Source: Fagopyrum homotropicum
Taxonomy: Eukaryota > Streptophyta > Magnoliopsida > Caryophyllales > Polygonaceae
Direction of reading: 5' to 3'
Assembly: GCA_033239125.1 (NCBI GenBank)
Contig: BSWB01000005.1
Span: forward strand, 100,997,994-101,061,993
DNA: 64,000 bases
Positions 46,629-58,890 of this stretch are shown here, piece by piece; position 1 is the stretch's first letter; each line of letters begins with the position of its first letter. The notes below the pieces were generated by a model. The model saw only the letters and a program-made list of their open reading frames with translations, was not told where the DNA came from and searched no databases. Both the position numbers and the translations under genes were made by a program.

Positions 46629-48043
46629 TGTTGGAGATTTGGGCTAAGTCTTCATTGTAACCGTTGAGCTTGTCTTGAGACAAGGTTCTATGAGTTGTTC
46701 ACATGTGTGTCACTATGGTCCGGGTTGCGGGAGGCAAGCCAAGTGACCGGCACTAAGAACAACTAGTATTATAAGGGGAGTCGAATCAAAGCAAGGTGAT
46801 TCACGACAAGGTCAACTTGTGCTAGCTTTTAGAAGGCCGACGTTTGGGGCTTTTTAGCCACATTTTATTGGCACACCTTTGGTTCTTAGGCCTTATATTG
46901 GCTAAAGAATATGTGGTTAAAAACTGGGAGCAATCCAAGCTCAAATGCTTAGTGAATGTCAATGAAGCAGCTAGTGAGCTTCTTAAGGAGCTACACTAGC
47001 TTGAGCTAAGATATTGAGTATTTGAGGATCTTGGAACTTACCCTAGCTATATTAAAGTAAATGAAGCTCATTCGAAGTGTTTTGACCAAGAAAAATAAGC
47101 TAGCTCTAAGCTAGCTCCGGGGAGCGGTTTTGGGCTCCCTATGTGGGCCTCGGGCCTCGGGCTTTCTAGGGCTTCAAGGCCCATCTTCCAAGTAACTTCC
47201 ATAACCGTTTTTAACCGCTTTTAACCGCTTTTAACTCCCCAAAACCGTGGCCCCCTATGCCTATAAAAGGGAGAGCCATTTGCACTTGATTCTACATTCG
47301 TTTTTGCAACAATAAAGCTTCTAGTTCCATTGTATTGACATTGGATAGGCCTTCTTATAAGCTTGTTTGCAAAACTCGAAAGACCAGTATAGTTCCTTTG
47401 TATTGACAAAGGATAGGCATCCATCTTAGTTTGGTTTTGTATTGACAAAACCTAGGAATACCCTTTCTACAAAGTAAGACAAGTAAGCCTCTTACTTACT
47501 CTTTGTAACATGTAACGTTTTATCCCACTAAGGTATTTGGATATTCCCGGTGTAGGGGAGAATACACTTAGAAGGAAAATTCATTTATGAATGACTCATT
47601 ACATTATCCAAGTCAATGGTTTTAACATATAACAACCGGTTTATAAGACGTGTAATTGAACTTAACTTCTATTAGAGTTTTGTCTACTCCTTTTTGGAGA
47701 TTACAAACTCTTACTGGAGTTTTGTCTACTCCTTTGGAGACTACAAACTCTTGATTGAGTTTTGTCTACTTCTTTGTGGAGATTACAAACTCTTAGTTGA
47801 GTTTTTGTCTACTCCTTTGGAGACTACAAACTCTTGATTGGGTTTTGTCTACTCCTTTGCGGAGATTACAAACTCTTGGTTGGGTTTTGTCTACTCCTTT
47901 GTGGAGATTACAAACCCTTGGTTAATAACTAGTTTTTAGTTCAAGATAATTATATTAATTTGTTTGACAATTTGGAGAACCGTCTACTCACATAAGTGAG
48001 ACTACGGCCCTTTGGTCTAAAACCGGACACCGAAAATCCAACA
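46629..48043 (+). repeat. Cop6 5' LTR
   Basis: 1415 bp with TATAAAAGG at 47262-47270 and a poly(A)-type AATAAA at 47311-47316. A tandem array of six units of 40-42 bp (about 47675-47922) reads GAGTTTTGTCTACTCCTTT...GGAGA-TACAAACTC. Confidence 0.92.
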
Positions 48044-48096
48044 ATCTTCTAAGTGTATTTATTGTTAATTGTTTTGTAGGATTGGATTGATCAATA

Positions 48097-51000
48097 ATGA
48101 GTAAGACGTTAATTACAGAAATGACTTCTCGTTTTGGGAAGTTGGATAAGTTTGAGGGTGTAGACTTTAGGAGGTGGCAAAAGAAAATGCACTTCCTCTT
48201 GACTGCACAAAAAGTCGCTTCTGTACTCACTACACCTAGACCGGCCGAGCCGGTTGATGATATGGTGGAGGAGATAGAGGCTGTCCGACGAAGGAGCAAA
48301 TGGGATAATGATGACTACATATGTCGTGGTCATATTGTCAATGGCATGAGTGATGCATTGTTTGATGTCTACCAAAGTGTAGAGTCATCAACATCAATGT
48401 GGGAACAACTAGAGTCTAAGTACATGGCGGAGGATGCTTCATCTCGCAAATTCTTAGTCTCGGATTTTAACTCATATAAAATGGTGGACTCAAGGCTGGT
48501 AAAGGAACAATACAATGAATTGCTCCGGATTCTTGGGAGGTTCACTCAACATGCCATGCATATGGATGAGGCCATTGCGGTTTCGTCTATAATGGATAAG
48601 CTTTCCCCTTCGTGGAAAGACTTCCGCCATGTGCTAAATCACAAGAAGGAAGAACTCACGTTGGTGGAACTTGGCTCTCACCTTCAAATTGAACAAGGCC
48701 TTAGGGTACAAGAAGGGGGACTAAAGAAGGAAGATAAAACTTCTACTTCCCACGAGGCCAACATGATGGATGGCAAGGGCAAAAGGAAGAGGTTCAAAGG
48801 AAAGGACAAAGGCAAGGACAAGGGAAATAAGTCCAAGAAGTCCAAAAAGGATAATGTTGACAAGAAACCAAAAGGTTCTTGTTGGAAGTGTGGCAAGACT
48901 GGCCACTTCAAGCGGGATTGCTAGGTTAAGGACGATGGATCCAAGGGTGGAGGCCAAAGTGGCCAAAACCCCTCAAACCAAGGTGACTCACTTATGAGTC
49001 TTGATTCTAACTTTGATATAAATTCTGATTTGAATTATGTGTCATTGACTTTTGAATGTTTGTCCATGCAGGATGATGACCTTGGATGGTGGGTGGACTG
49101 GGGTGCAACAACTCATGTTTGCAAAGATCGGCGTTGGTTCAAGACATACGCTGTTGCAAATGATGAAGCACTCCTACATATGGGAAACGAGTCTACCACC
49201 CCCGTTCTAGGAAGAGGACGGGTTGATCTGTACTTCACAAGTGGCAAGACTCTAGTCTTGTCAAATGTACTACATGCACCGGCCATTAGAAAAAATGTGG
49301 TTTCTGGTGGTGTACTCAATAGGCTTGGCTTCAAACAAGTCATAGAAGCCGACCGCTATGTATTATCTAGGAGAGGAACATTTGTAGGCTTTGGCCATTG
49401 GAACAATAATATGTTTCTTCTCTCTTTATGTAATAAACTTTCTAATAGTAATATAAACAAGAACAGTTTGTTTACATTGTCTTCTTCTTCTTCTTCTTCT
49501 TCCAATTGTGATTTTGTTAAATGGCACGCACGACTTGGACACGTTCATTTTAAGCGTATGAATGACATGACTAAGGATGGTATATTACCTAAACTTGACT
49601 TGCCAAAAGACAAGTGTAAAACGTGCATGTTGACCAAGATAACAAGACTTCCATTTCCTAGAGTTGAAAGAGAACAATCAATGCTCGGCTTAGTTCACTC
49701 GGATCTAGGCGACTTGCACTCTACTCCTTCATTAGGAAAGAAGAAGTATTACGTAACATTCATAGATGATTACTCTAGGTATTTTTACGTAAATCTACTC
49801 TTTGCAAAGAGTGATGCCTTAGACAAATTCTATGTATTCAAGAATGAATCTGAGTTACAACAAGGTACCTTAATAAAAAGACTACGCACGGATCGTGGTG
49901 GTGAATTTATGGATAAGGAATATTTCGAGAGTGTCGGGATCATACATGAGACCACGGAACCTTACACACCACAATCAAATGGTGTGGCCGAACGAAAGAA
50001 CCGAGTGCTTAAAGAGATGGTCAATGCCATGTTATCTTATTCGGGTCTTAAGCATTCGTTTTGGGGTGAAGCTATGCTCACGGCAAACTACTTGCTTAAT
50101 CGTGTTCCAAACAAAATAAGCAAGAAGACTCCTTATGAACTATGGTTCAAAAGGAAGCCAAACCTACATTACTTACGAGTTTGGGGATGTCGAGCCATAG
50201 TAAGGCTCAATGACAACAAACATAAAACTTTAGGTGAAAAAGGTGTTGAGTTTGTGTTCATTGGCTATGTTGAACACTCCAAAGCTTATAGGTTCTATGT
50301 GATAGAACCAAATGACTTCATCTCGGTTAATACAGTAATAGAGTCTAGGGATGCCATCTTTGATGAAGATCGCTTCACCTCGGCTCCTAGGCCTAGGGAA
50401 GTGATCAACATGACTTTAGATGAGGAACACCCAAACAAGCATCGTAGGATTCAAGATGAATCCTGGGAAGCGTCTCACGGGCTTGACTTGCCAAAGATTG
50501 CTCCTATGAGCAATAATTTGTCCCAAAAATCAATTTTCCAAGTGTTCTTGGTTGAAGGGTCAAGGGATAATGAAATGGATCGTCACTCTTACTTTCATAT
50601 GGATGAGGATCCAAAGACATTTGATGAGGCCATGAAGTCTCAAGATGCTGCCTTTTGGAACGAGGCAATCCAAGAGGAGATGGACTCCATTATGGGCAAT
50701 CATACATGGGAGTTAACCAACCTTCCTTCCGGTTGCAAACCTTTGGGATGCAAATGGATCTTCAAGAGGAAGATGAAAGTTGACGGTTCCATTGACAAGT
50801 TTAAAGCACGCTTGGTCATCCAAGGCTTTAGACAAAGGGAAGGTGTCGATTACTTTGACACATATGCTCCGGTGGCTAGGATTACAACCATTAGGTTATT
50901 AATAGCTATGGCGGCTATACATAATCTAGTGATTCATCAAATGGATGTCAAGACAGCATTCCTTAATGGTGATCTAGATGAGGAAGTGTATATGAGACAA

Positions 51001-52146
51001 CCTGAAGGGTTTGTTTTAAAAGGACAAGAGCACAAAGTATGTCGCTTGGTCAAATCCTTGTATGGACTAAAGCAAGCTCCAAAACAATGGCATCAAAAGT
51101 TTGATGATGTTGTATTGTCAAATGGATTTAAGATAAATCAAGCTGACAAGTGTGTCTATAGTAAGTTTGATCATACCGGTCAAGGTGTGATCATATGCTT
51201 ATATGTTGATGACATGTTGATATTTGGAACAAACCAAAGACAAGTAGATCTTACTAAGGATTTCTTGTCCACTAAGTTTTCTATGAAAGACTTAGGTGAG
51301 GCGGATGTGATTCTAGGCATAAGAATCAAACGTGATGCTAAAGGCTTAAGCCTCATGCAATCACACTACATTGAGAAGATTGTCAAACGCTTTCAATGTG
51401 ATAAAAGTACAATTGTTAGTACTCCTATGGACTCAAGTGAGAAGTTGATGCCCAACCAAGGATCAGTTGTCTCTCAACTTGAGTATGCACAAGTAATAGG
51501 ATGTTGCATGTATGCAATGACAAGCACTAGGCCAGATATTGCTTTTGCTATTGGTAAATTGAGTAGGTACACAAGTTGTCCTAGCTCACAACATTGGAAG
51601 GCACTAAGGCGTGTGCTTAGGTACCTCAAGGGGACCATGGGTTTTGGCATCTTGTACAGTAAGTATCCTTCAGTGATAGAAGGCTACTCGGATGCGTCAT
51701 GGATCACTAATCTAGATGATCACTCATCCACCACAGGATGGGTTTTCTTGTTAGGTGGTGGTGCCATTTCGTGGGCTTCAAAGAAGCAAACATGCATCAC
51801 AACCTCGACCATGGAGTCCGAGTTTGTGGCACTTGCCGCTGCCGGCAAGGAAGCTGAATGACTAAGAAATTTGGTTCTAGAAATTCCTCTATGGCCAAAA
51901 CCGGTTTCTCCTATCTCGATTCATTGTGATAGTGCAGCTACGTTGGCTAAAGCTTATAGCCAAACGTACAATGGGAAATCAAGACATCTTGGTGTGAGAC
52001 ATAGCTCGGTTAGAGAGCTCATAACTCACGGTATAATATCGGTCGATTTTGTGAGAACCCACAATAATCTAGCCGATCACTTAACCAAGAGCTTGGCTAG
52101 GGACTTAGTTCAAAAGTCAGCCAAGGGGATGGGGTTAAGGACCTAA
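48097..52146 (+). pseudogene. Cop6 gag-pol polyprotein, two in-frame stops
   Basis: One frame of 1350 codons from ATG 48097 to TAA 52146. It is broken only by TAG 48922-48924, just after the CCHC zinc knuckle (CWKCGKTGHFKRDC), and TGA 51859-51861 in RNase H. Domains: copia-type Gag (48110-48700), zinc knuckle (48880-48921), protease (about 49085-49400), GAG-pre-integrase HHCC (about 49520-49640), integrase core with DDE (about 49690-50060), RT (50750-51400) with YVDD near 51205, and RNase H (about 51670-52100). The protease motif reads DWGATT at about 49096-49113, where the family has a Ser or Thr after the catalytic Asp, a further inactivating change. I do not assign a copia lineage. Confidence 0.92.
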
Positions 52147-52684
52147 ATTGATAACGACTTGTCGTGGGACACCCAATTCGCCTATGGCTTGATGCCTTAG
52201 CCGAATTCAATGAGGAAAGCCCATTGGAAGAAGTTGTGAGCATAAAATGTCCATCCAAGGTAATGCTCTGTGCCTATATAATATGTATAGTTTGAAATAT
52301 TTAATTTCTTAACAACTCTTTTGAAAAATTGCAATTATAGGTGCAAGATCAAAAGAGAGTTGGCTACGTGAACGTGAAGTGTCAAGGCTTCTTCGAGGGA
52401 GTAGATGGTCGACTCGTCTATATGTTCATTAAAGGATTAGGACACAATAGCCTTTAAATGTGTCATTTATTTGTAAAGGAAATGTAAATTTCGTGTATGT
52501 TGCCTTCATGTACTTAAACAAATTGAGTGGTTCAATCCATTAGGACACCACAATTCTTTAGTGCAGAATGTGTAATTATACTAATTCAATAAATTCAATC
52601 GAAAGACATTTATGATTATGCGAATATTTTGTTTGGATGTATGTCTATTAAAAGTTTCTTGACTTTGCTCAAATGGGGGAGGAA
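52147..52684 (+). other. Cop6 3' non-coding region and polypurine tract
   Basis: 538 bp without a credible gene. It ends with AAATGGGGGAGGAA (52671-52684) immediately before the 3' LTR, a typical polypurine tract. Confidence 0.85.
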
Positions 52685-54089
52685 TGTTGGAGATTTGGGC
52701 TAAGTCTTCATTGTAACCGTTGAGCTTGTCTTGAGACAAGGTGCAATGAGTTGTTCACATGTGTGTCACTATGGTCCGGGTTGCGGGAGGCAAGCCAAGT
52801 GACCGGCACTAAGAACAACTAGTATTATAAGGGGAGTCGAATCAAAGCAAGGTGATTCACGACAAGGTCAACTTGTGCTAGCTTTTAGAAGGCCGACGTT
52901 TGGGGCTTTTTAGCCACATTTTATAGGCACACCTTTGGTTCTTAGGCCTTATATTAGCTAAAGAATATATGGTTAAAAACTGGGAGCAATCCAAGCTCAA
53001 ATGCTTAGTGAATGTCAATGAAGTAGCTAGTGAGCTTCTTAAGGAGCTACAATAGCTTGAGCTAAGATATTGAGTATTTGAGGATCTTGGAGCTTACCCT
53101 AGCTATATTAAAGTGAATGAAGCTCATTGGAAGTGTTTGGACCAAGAAAAATAAGCTAGCTCTAAGCTAGCTCCGGGGAGCGGTTTTGGGCTCCCTATGT
53201 GGGCCTCGGGCCTCGGGCTTTCTAGGGCTTCAAGGCCCATCTTCCAAGTAACTTCCATAACCGTTTTTAACCGCTTTTAACTCCCCAAAACCGTGGCCCC
53301 CTATGCCTATAAAAGGGAGAGCCATTTGCACTTGATTCTACATTCGTTTTTGCAACAATAAAGCTTCTAGTTACATTGTATTGACATTGGATAGGCCTTC
53401 GTATAAGCTTGTTTACAAAACTCGAAAGACCAGTATAGTTCCTTTGTATTGACAAAGGATAGGCATCCATCTTAGTTTGGTTTTGTATTGACAAAACCTA
53501 GGAATACCTTTTCTACAAAGTAAGACAAGTAAGTCTCTTACTTACTCTTTGTAACATGTAACGTTTTATCCCACTAAGGTATTTGGATATTCCCGGTGTA
53601 GGGGAGAATACACTTAGAAGGAAAATTCATTTATGAATGACTCATTACATTATCCAAGTCAATGGTTTTAACATATAACAATCGGTTTATAAGACGTGTA
53701 ATTGAACTTAACTTCTATTAGAGTTTTGTCTACTCCTTTTTGGAGATTACAAACTCTTACTTGAGTTTTGTCTACTCCTTTGGAGACTACAAACTCTTGA
53801 TTGAGTTTTGTCTACTTCTTTGTGGAGATTACAAACTCTTAGTTGAGTTTTTGTCTACTCCTTTGGAGACTACAAACTCTTGATTGGGTTTTGTCTACTC
53901 CTTTGCGGAGATTACAAACTCTTGGTTGAGTTTTGTCTACTCCTTTGTGGAGATTACAAACCCTTGGTTAATAACTAGTTTTTAGTTCAAGATAATTATA
54001 TTAATTTGTTTGACAATTGGGAGAACCGTCTACTCACATAAGCGAGACTACGGCCCTTTGGTCTAAAACCGGACACCGAAAATCCAACA
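52685..54089 (+). repeat. Cop6 3' LTR
   Basis: 1405 bp. It is the same as the 5' LTR but with one fewer CGCTTTTAAC unit, and it has the same tandem array (about 53721-53968). Confidence 0.92.
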
Positions 54090-54094
54090 ACCAT

Positions 54095-54335
54095 AACATC
54101 AACATGGAGGAATCATCAACTCTAGAAAACAGGGCCATAACGCTACCCAAAGGCGTAGAGGAATCACATCTCTCGCCATAACACAACACAAGGTATAGAG
54201 GAAGCACATTTTTAGCCGAAACATAACACAAGCATAGAGTAAATACGTCTCTACCGAAACCATAAGTATATACATGGCATGGAGGAATCACATCTCCACT
54301 GAAACTATAACCCCGTCGGCGGAGACGATGTGTCC
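54095..54335 (-). other. Gyp5 3' non-coding region with degenerate repeats
   Basis: It has imperfect tandem repeats of about 40-60 bp containing GAGGAATCACATCTC and CATAAC. At its right end, 54308-54335 copies 27 bases of the RT-encoding region (56089-56115), joined to truncated pol. Confidence 0.65.
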
Positions 54336-57300
54336 TATACTGAACTCTAAAGGCCGATGCCTCTTGTCTGCATATGACTTCTGGCGACTCATTGCAGCTA
54401 CCATCCTCTCTCTAATCAGCGCTATTCGAGCCATATCATCATGAATCTTCTCTGGCGCTATCCCATTGATACTACTAGGCTCATCCCAGCATAAAGGTGT
54501 ACGACACCTACGTCCATACAGTGCCTCATAAGGAGCCATCCCAATAGATGCATGCCAGCTGTTGTTGTATGAGAACTCAACAAGTGGGAGGTAGTCAGAC
54601 CATCCCTGTCCCGAATCCAACACACAAGCTCGCAGCATATCCTCCAAAGTGTGGATGGTCCTCTTTGACTGACCGTCTGTCTGGGGGTGAAACACAGTCA
54701 TGAAGTGCAGACTCGTCCCCAAAACAGTCTGATACTGCTGCCAAAACCTCGAGGTGAATCGTTCATCTCGATCAGAGACGATCGTCATTAGTACACCATG
54801 GAGCCTCACTATCTGTCTAGTGTACTGCTCAGCCAACCTACTCACTAGCCACGTCTCTCTAATAGGGATGAAACGTGCCGTCTTCGTCAGTCTATCAACA
54901 ACAACCCATATGGCATCAAAACTCCTATTGGGTCTCAAACCAGTCACAAAATCCATGGAGACATCCTCCCACTTCCACTGCGGCACTGGCAGTGGATGGA
55001 GCTCACCTCCAGGTCTGCAATGCTCTATCTTGACCTGCTGACAAGTCGCACACTGAGCCATAAATCTGGCTACATCGGGCTTCAACCCTCCCCACCAATA
55101 TGAACGTCTCACATCATGGTACATCTTACTCGTACTTGGATGTATACAGTAAGGTGTACAGTGAGCCTCCTGTAAGATCCTCTGTCTCAACTCTGCATCA
55201 GCAAGGACACAAATGCAATCATGTCGCCTCATCAATCCATCAACTCCAATGGAAAACTGTGGTGCCTCTCCACGAGACATCCTCTCTCTGATCCTCATCA
55301 AGGTCGGGCAAGTCCCCTGCTTTTGTTGGATCTCATCCAACAGACCAGGTAAAACCTCTAAAGTATACAACTGAGCATCCTCATCAGGAAACTGGATGTC
55401 CATCTCTAGCCAAGCTAGATCCCTCTGAAGCTGAGGCTGTACAGTCAATCTCGCAATCGCCTTCTCTCGAGGTGTCTTCGTGTTCAAGGCGTGAGCAACT
55501 ACGTTTGCCTTTCCAGGATGATACAAAATCTCAAGGTCAAAGTCCTTGATCAACTCAAGCAATCGACGTTGGCGGTTGTTCAACTCCCGCTGCGTAATAA
55601 TATACTTCATACTCTTATAGTCTGTGAAGATCTGACATGTAGCACCATACAGGTAATGTCTCCAGATCTTCAAACCATGAACTACTGCTGCCAACTCCAG
55701 ATCATGAGTCGGGTAGTTCTCCTCATATGTCTTCAGCTGTCGAGACACATATGCAATCACTCTACCTCTCTGCATCAATACACATCCCAAGCCTAGCTTG
55801 GATGCATCACTGTAGACCACAAAATCATTTGAACCCTCTAGTTGTGCTAGGACAGGAGCAGAAGTCAAACACCTCTTCAACTCCTCAAAACTCTGAGTAC
55901 ACTGGTTGGTCCACGCAATCCGGGTAGTCTTCCTCAGAAGACTCGTCAGTGGACGGGCAATCACAAAAAATCCCTCCACAAAGCGTTTGTAGTAACCGGA
56001 TAGGCCAAGAAAGCTACGCACTTCCTTGACATTCGCCAATGTCGTCCATGTAGCAACAAATTCGATCTTCTCCGAGTCAACCATAACCCCGTCGGCGGAG
56101 ACGATGTGTCCAAGGAAAGCAACCTCAGACATCCAGAACTCACACTTAGAGAGCTTAGCATACAGCTCTCGATCCCTCAAAATCTGCAAAACCGTCCTCA
56201 AAGGACTGACATGCTCCTCTCTACTACGAGAGTACACCAAAATATCATGAATAAAGACACCACAAACTGATCAAGGAAGTCGATGAATATACTGTTCATC
56301 AACTCCATAAAGACTGTTGGGGCATTCGTCAGCCCGAATGGCATCACTACAAAATCGTAGTGTCCATAACGGGTACGAAATGTCATCCTGTGTACGTCCT
56401 GCTCTCTCACCCTCAGATCGTCAATACGATGCAATGGGTACCTGTTCTTGATGGTCACCTTGTTCAGCTCTTTGTAATCTATGCATAACCTCAAAGATCT
56501 GTCCTTCTTCCGCACAAAGAGGACATGTGCTCCCCATGGTGAAATGCTAGGAGGTATGAAGCCCTTCTCAGCCAACTCCTCGAGTTGCTTCTTCAGCTCC
56601 AACATCTCGACAGGTGTCATACGGTATGGGGCCTTCGAGATGGGTCGCATGCCAGACTCTAACTCTATGCTGAAATCCACACTCCGCTGAGGCGGCAAAC
56701 TCGACGGCTCAACAACTACATCTGTAAACTCGTAGACCACTGGAATATCCTCCAGAGTTGGACTCTTTCCATCCTTCATGGCATAACACTAGAAGGCATC
56801 ACAACCCTGTGCTACCAATCTAGCTGCTCGTACGACATTGATAACCGAACTTGTCCTCCCAAGGTCCCATCCTCGGAAGATCTCAATCTGACCAACCTCG
56901 GTAGAGACTATAACAGTCCTTCTACCAACATCCAAAACTGCATGGTGTCTACGCATCCAGTCCATACCTAATATGACTTCTTCATGCATCAATGGCATGA
57001 CTAAGAAGTCAACAAGTAAAACATGAGTCCCTAAACGAAGGGGACAACTACGTATCTCACGGGTACCTCTGACCCAACTACTATCAGCTAACCCTATTGT
57101 AAAGGGTATCCCGTCTATGGTAGCTAAACTCAGACGCTCAACACAAGTATCAGAAATAAATGAATGCGTAGTACTAGTATCAAACAAAACTCTAACAGGT
57201 AAACCATGAAGCAGAATGATATCTGTAGTAGCCGATGCAGGTGGATCCTCTACACTCCTCAACTCAAAAGCTCGCCCTCGGGCTCCTCTGGCATCATTGG

Positions 57301-58594
57301 TGCCAACATCTCTACCTCTACCTCTACTCGGTCTTGGAGCAGAACCCTGAGTAGATGGACGCTCTAGGACCCTCTTTTGTCCCTGTGTCTGCTGCTGAGG
57401 TGTCCTCTGACCACCTCCTACTACATTGGCAGTGGAAGAACACTACTGAGATGCTACTCCACCCTGCCAACAAAAGGCAGCTCGATGTCCTTGTCGGCCA
57501 CAGGTAAAATAAGTCACAACTGGTCTAGGACAAGTTGGCCTCAGATGACCAGGGTCACCACAGTTGTAACACTGACGTCCCTTATCTGCAGTCTGTGCGG
57601 ACGAGGGGTAACTCTGACGCCTCTAGTCTCATCTAGATCCAAATGCTCCTCCAATTCCACTGGTCTGCCCAGTGCATTGCTTCTTGTCAGACCGCCCCGT
57701 CTGAGAAGCTCTCCTTTGACTTGCTCGCTCCCTCTTAAAAGCAGAAGCCCGGTCGTGGTAATCAGCTAGGGACTCACAATGGAATCCCGCCATGTATGAA
57801 CGTGTGCTCTCTCTTAGACGACGAGAGAATAGATACATATGCTGGTCCTCAGATGTTGCAACTAGACCTAGCAAAGCTAACTCGGTCTGGAAGCGGCGGA
57901 TGGCATCAGTTATAGGCCTATCCTCAAAGCCAGCCTCCACAAAATCCTTGAGTTTCTCCCTCCTATGTGAGCCAAGGCAAAATTGCTCTCTAATCATGCG
58001 CCTCATGTGGTCATAACTGGTAACTCTGGTCCGGACAGTCCTCCACCACTGGTATGCAAGGTCACGAAATAGAGATTGGACTAGCTCTATCTGTCTGTCC
58101 TCAAGACATCTGATAGACTCCAAAGCTGAGTCTACATCTCTAATCCACAATTCAGTCTCTAACCCAATCTCTCCTGAGAAGTGTGGTACTCTCTGCTGGT
58201 GAATGCCTTCAATCAGGCATCTGATTGAGGTCCTCTGGTCTCCACTTGAACTCGAACTAGATCAGTAACACGTGCAGGTGCAACTAGCACCCGTGTCGCT
58301 CCCTGAGATATCTGAGAAAATCCCTAAGGTACTGGTAAATCTAGAGCTCGCCTACCAACCCTAATATCCTCATCAAAACGTCGAAGGTACTCTCTGAACT
58401 CCGGTCTTCCCATGGAGACACGGTCAACGTCATCAGCCTGAGCTCGATGTGAATGATGTCTCACAGATCCACTGCTCGTCGTCTTTGGGACGACGCTCTC
58501 TGTAACCTCCTCATGTATCTCCTACCACACCCGGAGGACGGGGTGGTCTACCTCTACCTCTGCCTACAACGGCAGTAGCTCTAGTCCGAGCCAT
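54288..58594 (-). pseudogene. Gyp5 gag-pol polyprotein, degenerate
   Basis: The minus-strand ATG at 58594 (MARTRAT..., followed by an RGRGRP stretch) suits a Tekay-type Gag start. Gag core at about 58150-57629; zinc knuckle CYNCGDPGHLRPTC near 57570-57530; protease about 57260-56860 with an altered active-site motif (FDTSTTHSF); RT 56779-55900; RNase H about 55810-55470; integrase HHCC about 55180-55030 and core 55000-54560. Stops follow 57629 and one lies at 56786-56788. A one-base loss near 56250 shifts frame inside RT, and the YxDD-like box there reads with His for the first Asp. In integrase the residue at the catalytic Glu position is Lys (about 54663-54665). The C-terminal end, including any chromodomain, is lost at 54336. 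Confidence 0.85.
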
Positions 58595-58890
58595 CTGCGG
58601 GGTATACATACCTAAGTTATAAGGCTCTATATAAGCCATAAGTATAGATATATATATATATACTTAACACAAACACATACATAGTCCATCATACATATAT
58701 ACATATCATATCTATACTACAAAGATCCATAGCAGGAGTGGCGACTTCTCGTACATCTAACCCAAAACCACATTTAAAACCAAAACCTTTAAAACGTCAG
58801 ATCCCATGTGGATTCTGTTTATTTTACCTATCAGACCTCGTTACAGGTAGCAAGTGCCATTGTTGTCAACCTAGGCTCTGATATCAACTC
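58595..58890 (-). other. Gyp5 leader and primer binding site
   Basis: A non-coding leader with an AT microsatellite-like stretch near 58650-58665. At 58874-58886, on the minus strand, TGATATCAGAGCC resembles the complement of initiator tRNA-Met (TGGTATCAGAGC) with one mismatch, four bases from the LTR. Confidence 0.8.

Larger units (their letters stand above)
46629..54089 (+). mobile_element. Cop6: Ty1/copia element inserted in Gyp5
   Basis: LTRs of 1415 bp (46629-48043) and 1405 bp (52685-54089) start TGTTGGA and end TCCAACA, a 7-bp terminal inverted repeat. ACCAT target duplications flank it (46624-46628 and 54090-54094). Domain order protease-integrase-RT-RNase H defines copia. The LTR length difference is one 10-bp repeat unit. 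About 22 other differences by hand suggest a fairly recent insertion. I saw no standard primer site; the bases after the LTR are ATCTTCTAAG. Confidence 0.94.

Noticed and set aside
48922..48924. Programmed stop readthrough between Cop6 gag and pol
   Set aside because: Plant copia elements usually have one continuous frame, and a second stop at 51859 shows general decay; simple mutation is the better explanation.
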